Below, in pieces: positions 23,974 through 27,268 of a stretch of 27,268 nt of DNA. A program made the position numbers and the translations under genes. Below the pieces are notes generated by a model. It saw nothing but the letters and a program-made list of their open reading frames with translations. It made no database searches and was not told the origin of the DNA. The DNA comes from a virus. The DNA is taken from positions 1 to 27,268 of IMG/VR virus record IMGVR_UViG_3300021378_000136, one strand, 5' to 3'. Numbering within the stretch: position 1 is the first letter of the stretch; every line of letters starts with the position of its first letter.

Positions 23974-24750
23974 ATGCCATTTAATATCAGTAATTTTAAA
24001 TCTTCGTTTGATAGATACGGCGGTCCTGCACAAGCAAATTTATTTGAAGTGTCTATACCTAACGTACCTAAAAATTTACCGGAGAATAATGTATTTGATT
24101 ATAAAAGACAATTCACATTCTTTTGTCATTCAATTACTTTTCCTGGTGTTGCTATTAATACATCAGATACAAACTATGTTGGTCAATTAGGAAGAAAGCA
24201 TCCAACAGCAGCACAAAACCCAGGTCCAATAAGCGCGTCATTTTTTGTTGATAGTGACCATCATATATTAACATTCTTTCATAACTGGGCGCAACAGATT
24301 GTAAACTTTAGTAAAAAGAGTGGACCGTTTACAGAAGTAAATGGTAAGCTGCCACATGAAGTTGGTTATAAAAATGACTTTGCGGTTCCAATGTATATAA
24401 GACATTACACAACAGATTCATTTCCTAATTCATATTATGAATGTGAATTGATTAAAGCTTATCCGGTTGCGGTTGCTCCTCTTGCGTTAGACTGGGCAAC
24501 AAATAGTTCATTCTTAAAATTAGACGTTCAGTTTGTCGTTGATGATTTTAGTTTTAGTTCAGATAAGACAGGCAACGCAGAACGTAGTGGAAGAGGCGGT
24601 GGCCTTTTAGATATTCTTGGTGACATAGCAGGATTTGCTGATACAGTACAAGGTACATTAAAGTCAGGCAAACCTACAAGCATACAAGATGCAGTAAACA
24701 AACTAACAAGATTAACGAATAGTTTTGGAAACTTGAGTGATAACATTTAA
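23974..24750 (+). CDS. 54: Baseplate tail-tube initiator gp54
   Basis: 258 aa (T4 gp54 is about 320). gp54 has a tube-protein-like fold, sits on gp48 and starts gp19 tube assembly. Visible features: YGGPAQANLFEVSIP, then FFCHSITFPGVAI, PISASFFVDSDHHILTFFHN followed by WAQQIV, and YYECELIKAYPVAVAPLALD, which parallel the T4 gp54 core (ISFRMDSEACNYRAMQDWVN, FTGCIPVSVSAPELSYD). The Gly/Ser-rich C-terminal helix with LTNSFGNLSDNI recalls the SLSRLSRLGG end of T4. In T4 gp48 and gp54 are consecutive on the same strand; here they lie on opposite strands on either side of the switch. An AGGGA ribosome site is present. Confidence 0.82.
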   Translation: MPFNISNFKSSFDRYGGPAQANLFEVSIPNVPKNLPENNVFDYKRQFTFFCHSITFPGVAINTSDTNYVGQLGRKHPTAAQNPGPISASFFVDSDHHILTFFHNWAQQIVNFSKKSGPFTEVNGKLPHEVGYKNDFAVPMYIRHYTTDSFPNSYYECELIKAYPVAVAPLALDWATNSSFLKLDVQFVVDDFSFSSDKTGNAERSGRGGGLLDILGDIAGFADTVQGTLKSGKPTSIQDAVNKLTRLTNSFGNLSDNI

Positions 24751-24766
24751 ATTATAGGAGTATATA

Positions 24767-25468
24767 ATGGCATTACCAAAAATTAACTTGCCAATCTCGG
24801 AACTTATTGTTCCAAGTAATGGACAAAAAATTAAATATAGACCTTTCTCGGTAGCAGAAGAAAAGGTCTTACTCATTGCGCAAGAATCGGAAGACGCGGT
24901 TCAAGAAGTAGTCGCAATGAAACAGATTATGAATAACTGTCTGATTGATTACGATGTAAACGATTTAGCTTTATTTGACTTTGAATACATATACTTGTTA
25001 TTGCGTTCAAGATCAGTTGATAATATAGCAAACTTTGTCATTAACGATCCACAGACTGGAGAACAGATTAACGTAGAGGTTGAACTTGATAATTTAGAAT
25101 ATCATTCAACAGATGGTCATTCAAAAGAATTAAAAATTAACGATGATTATACATTGTTTTTAAAATATCCATCTATTAATGAATTTATTAAAATTATTGG
25201 AATGGATAACGAAGATCCATTAGTAAACTATTTTATTATGACATCTTGTTTAGATACATTAGCATCAGAAGATGAAGTACATTCTTTTGCTGAATATAGT
25301 GATGAAGAGATTGAAGAGTTTATGGATGGACTTTCTAGTTTAGTAATTAAAGAAATAAGTAAGTTCTTTGAAACAATGCCTAAGTTAAGGCATGAACATA
25401 AGTATACTAACGAAGAGGGTAAAGAACAAACGTTCGTTATAGAAGGAACGCGTAGTTTTTTTATATAA
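24767..25468 (+). CDS. 26: Tail/baseplate chaperone gp26 family (T4_baseplate family)
   Basis: 233 aa. The N-terminus LPKINLPISELIVPSNGQKI, then KYRPFSVAEEKVLLIAQESE and MKQIMNNC, is the T4-like gp26 signature (Pfam T4_baseplate). FDFEYIYLLLRSRSVDNIA and the acidic C-terminal half follow. gp26 is a chaperone or hub-assembly protein for the tape-measure/hub complex, located just before the tape measure, like gpG in siphophages. AGGAG lies 6 bases before the ATG. The last codons AGT-TTT-TTT-ATA-TAA contain a seven-T slippery run followed at 6 bases by a hairpin; a -1 shift would replace the final Ile with a 58-residue extension, giving 290 aa (see the following entries). Main product ends at 25468. 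Confidence 0.85.
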   Translation: MALPKINLPISELIVPSNGQKIKYRPFSVAEEKVLLIAQESEDAVQEVVAMKQIMNNCLIDYDVNDLALFDFEYIYLLLRSRSVDNIANFVINDPQTGEQINVEVELDNLEYHSTDGHSKELKINDDYTLFLKYPSINEFIKIIGMDNEDPLVNYFIMTSCLDTLASEDEVHSFAEYSDEEIEEFMDGLSSLVIKEISKFFETMPKLRHEHKYTNEEGKEQTFVIEGTRSFFI

Positions 25469-25492
25469 GCCTTAGTCATATAACACTAAGGC
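25456..25492 (+). promoter_or_regulatory. Predicted -1 programmed frameshift signal at end of gp26
   Basis: T-TTT-TTT occupies 25456-25462 in the zero-frame X-XXY-YYZ phase (AGT-TTT-TTT-ATA-TAA). A 6-base spacer follows (25463-25468), then a perfect 8-bp hairpin: GCCTTAGT at 25469-25476 and ACTAAGGC at 25485-25492 with an 8-base loop. The -1 frame has no stop through 25635. Slippery run, spacing and stem all fit the usual geometry. It is not a terminator on either strand, since no U-run follows the stem. Real efficiency is unknown. Confidence 0.75.
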
Positions 25493-25515
25493 ATTATTAC
25501 CAAATCGTTTTCGCA

Positions 25516-25638
25516 ATGGCACAACACCATAAATGGTCAGTGTCTGAAATCGAGGCGATGATGCCTTATGAACGTGACTTATATTTTACAATGTTACTTG
25601 AACATATAGAAGAACAAAAGGAAGCTAATAAATCTTAA
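25516..25638 (+). CDS. Small ORF, likely the frameshift extension of gp26 (T-like domain)
   Basis: Taken from its own ATG this is 40 aa (AQHHKWSVSEIEAMMPYERD, then LYFTMLLEHIEEQKEANKS). There is no Shine-Dalgarno before the ATG (the preceding bases are CGTTTTCGCA). The same frame is open upstream to the slippery site at 25462, adding 18 codons (ending in QIVFA), so the natural product is probably gp26 residues 1-232 plus 58 residues. A W..SEIE.MMPYERD.Y motif followed by an amphipathic helix is the sort of motif found in the T-domain of lambda GT-type tail chaperones. In T4 the equivalent place holds gene 51; I cannot show homology to it. It lies 9 bases before the tape measure. Confidence 0.72.
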   Translation: MAQHHKWSVSEIEAMMPYERDLYFTMLLEHIEEQKEANKS

Positions 25639-25647
25639 GGTAATAAA

Positions 25648-27268
25648 ATGGCAGAAGATAAAGTAAAAACAGCAAAGACAGATCCTATTATAGATAGGCT
25701 TACTCGTGAAGGTGAGCTATTACGTAATAGTGGTTCTAATTCAATTAAGTCTGTAAAGATTGAATTAGCTAAGTTTGCGAGTGTTTTTGAGTCAATACAA
25801 GTGGCAACAACATCAACTGCTAAAGCATTAGGTACTTTAGAAAATACTTTCAATGTTCAAGATGATAAGCAAGATGATTTAATAGAGCAAATTAAAAATG
25901 CAAGTGAAGAAGATAAACAAAGAGCACAAGAAGCCTTAAGAAATAAAAAGGAAAAGGAATCAGAAGATGCTGGTTTATATGATCGTTTATCAGACGGCCT
26001 TGGTGGTTTAGGTAAAAGTATTAAGAGTGGCTTCGCAAGTATGAAAGAAAATAGCTTTAACTTTTTAAAGAAAGCTGCGCAGTTTTTAATCTTCGGTCCA
26101 CTTTTACTTGGTGCTATTAAAGGAGTTCTTGACGGTATCTTTGGTGAGAACAAAGTACAAGAAGTATTTACTAAAATTGCAGAGTCTCCATTTACTAAAT
26201 TTATATTAGATCATCCGTGGAAATCTCTTGGTATCGCATTAGTTGCGTTCGCTGGTGTTAAGTGGGCAGCAATGGCGGCTGCTATGTTTGCTGCTGCTAA
26301 AATGATGGGTGTTCAAGGTGGGACCGATGTTATTGGTGGTCCTGGTGGTGGCGATGGAAAAGACAAAAAAGGTAAAGGAAAAGGTAAGTTTAAATTTGGT
26401 AAAAGTAAATATGGATTAGCTGCAGCTGCTCTAGTAGCAGGTGGAGTTGGTTTATTCAGTATGTTTGGCGACGACGAAGACGATGAAACTGAAATTGCTA
26501 AAATGGAAGATAAGATTAAAAAGATTAATGAAGATGCTATAGCAGAAGAATCAAAAGTAGTTGATGGTGCTGTATTACAGTTTGAAAAAGATAGAGTAGG
26601 ATTAACGGACGTACTTGCAGACGCAGCAATATCAGCAGGCATTGGCTTTGCTGTTGGCGGACCATTAGGTGCTGGTGTAGCAGCTGCAGGATCGGTAGCG
26701 TTTTCTGGGTTAATGAGAGTCGGAGAAGGAGTATACGATTTCTTTGGTGATATTGATGAAGTATCAAATGAAACAGAAGATTTAATTAAAAACGAACAGC
26801 GCAAATTAAATAGTAAAAGAAACAAGTTAAATGCTGGAGATAAGGCCGATCTATTCCTTGAAACAAATAATGCGTTAATCGAAGAAAGAGATAGACTTGC
26901 AGATGAAGGCGCAGAGATAGATGATAAGCTTAAGGTGCTTAAAGAAAATTTAGCTAATCCAAGCTCACTAGGAACTGTAAGATCTGGTAGAGGAAGAAAT
27001 TCTCCTAGTGTAACAGTTAAAAGACTAGAACGTCAAATCGCAGATTTGGAAGAAGTTCGTTTATTACTTGCTAAACAGGAAGCGGTATCATCTCGTATTA
27101 TCGATGATAGATTGGCTACTATTGAAACAAAACCAGTTACACAGGTTGTTGAGCAAGTTGCAGAGCAAATAGTATCACAAGATCAAATAACACCGGTTGT
27201 TCCACAAACGCCCGAGCAAATGAAAGATGCTTCATCTAATGATAAGCCAATTATTAACATAATGAATA
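25648..27268 (+). CDS. Tail tape measure / baseplate hub protein at gp29 position, 3' end outside window
   Basis: Open from ATG 25648 (AAGG 7 bases upstream) to the right edge: 540 codons, C-terminus missing. The protein has an early helical part (IELAKFASVFESIQVATTST), a Lys/Glu/Asp-rich stretch, and four hydrophobic segments: about 143-165 (AAQFLIFGPLLLGAIKGVL), 193-222 (SLGIALVAFAGVKWAAM), 253-274 (KYGLAAAALVAGGVGLF) and 326-355 (AISAGIGFAVGGPLGAG). Heptad-like coiled-coil stretches follow (about 414-480; ERDRLADEGAEIDDKLKVL, LERQIADLEEVRLLLAKQEA). Hydrophobic segments separated by charged coiled coil are typical of tape measures, which set tube length and may enter the host membrane at injection. 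The position immediately after the gp26 chaperone supports this. I saw no peptidase domain in the visible part. Confidence 0.72.
   Translation, partial: MAEDKVKTAKTDPIIDRLTREGELLRNSGSNSIKSVKIELAKFASVFESIQVATTSTAKALGTLENTFNVQDDKQDDLIEQIKNASEEDKQRAQEALRNKKEKESEDAGLYDRLSDGLGGLGKSIKSGFASMKENSFNFLKKAAQFLIFGPLLLGAIKGVLDGIFGENKVQEVFTKIAESPFTKFILDHPWKSLGIALVAFAGVKWAAMAAAMFAAAKMMGVQGGTDVIGGPGGGDGKDKKGKGKGKFKFGKSKYGLAAAALVAGGVGLFSMFGDDEDDETEIAKMEDKIKKINEDAIAEESKVVDGAVLQFEKDRVGLTDVLADAAISAGIGFAVGGPLGAGVAAAGSVAFSGLMRVGEGVYDFFGDIDEVSNETEDLIKNEQRKLNSKRNKLNAGDKADLFLETNNALIEERDRLADEGAEIDDKLKVLKENLANPSSLGTVRSGRGRNSPSVTVKRLERQIADLEEVRLLLAKQEAVSSRIIDDRLATIETKPVTQVVEQVAEQIVSQDQITPVVPQTPEQMKDASSNDKPIINIMN

Noticed and set aside
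25469-25492. Perfect hairpin after gp26 as a transcription terminator
   Set aside because: No U-run follows the stem on either strand; the T-run lies before it. The frameshift reading explains the arrangement better.
26313-26825. 170-codon minus-strand open frame opposite the tape-measure gene
   Set aside because: Low-complexity Ser/Pro/Leu translation antisense to the Gly/Ala-rich and charged tape measure; no start signal and no recognisable domain.
1-27268. tRNA genes, CRISPR arrays, insertion sequences, attachment sites
   Set aside because: None seen. The window is almost wholly filled by tail and head-completion genes, with no cloverleaf, direct-repeat array or transposase.

Overview
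The window is a contiguous piece of the tail and baseplate region of a T4-like myophage (Straboviridae/Kyanoviridae-type). It is A+T-rich by eye and tightly packed, with TAATG stop/start overlaps. The gene set matches T4 gp48, gp53, gp27, gp5, gp25, gp6, gp7, gp8, gp4, gp54 and gp26, plus a tape-measure gene. The DUF4815-type giant protein, the fibre N-terminal motif ANDGTGD..LR..F and blue-copper-like modules recall marine (cyanophage or pelagiphage-like) T4 relatives. The host cannot be fixed from this piece. No tRNA, IS, CRISPR or host gene was seen, and no gap exceeds 100 bases.

Layout. A strand switch lies at 22805-22896, where two perfect T4 late-promoter boxes (TATAAATA) face each other. 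Leftward from it runs one long minus-strand series: gp48 tube cap, gp53 wedge, an 85-aa unknown, gp27 hub, gp5 spike (VgrG-like, no lysozyme), an M15-type Zn peptidase hub protein, gp25, gp6, gp7, a fibre-like protein, a subtilisin-like protein, gp8, and a DUF4815 giant protein that leaves the window at base 1. Rightward run gp4 (head completion), a gp2-like protein, gp54, gp26, a tiny ORF and a tape-measure (gp29-position) gene that leaves the window on the right.

Most unusual features. (1) Between gp6 and gp8 the wedge genes carry enzyme and metal-site modules. The gp7 homologue ends in a complete alpha/beta-hydrolase (PHB-depolymerase/LpqC-like, Ser990/Asp1066/His1129) preceded by a dockerin-like Ca2+ loop. 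The next protein is fibre-like with a cupredoxin (His419/Cys474/His477/Met480). The one after is a subtilisin-like domain (Glu149/His207/Asn483/Ser600) with a second cupredoxin inserted in it (His361/Cys402/His405/Met408). (2) The end of gp26 has a T-TTT-TTT slippery run, a 6-nt spacer and an 8-bp hairpin. The -1 frame is open into a 40-codon ORF that lacks a Shine-Dalgarno, so gp26 probably makes a G/GT-like frameshifted tail chaperone just before the tape measure.

How the genes fit together. gp27/gp5/M15 protein would form the hub, spike and cell-wall-cutting tip. gp25/gp6/gp7/gp53/gp8 form the wedges. The enzyme-bearing proteins and the DUF4815 protein probably decorate the wedge periphery and contact the host. 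gp48/gp54 start the tube, and gp26 (with or without the frameshifted tail) chaperones the tape measure. Functional calls rest on recalled family sequences, not on a search.
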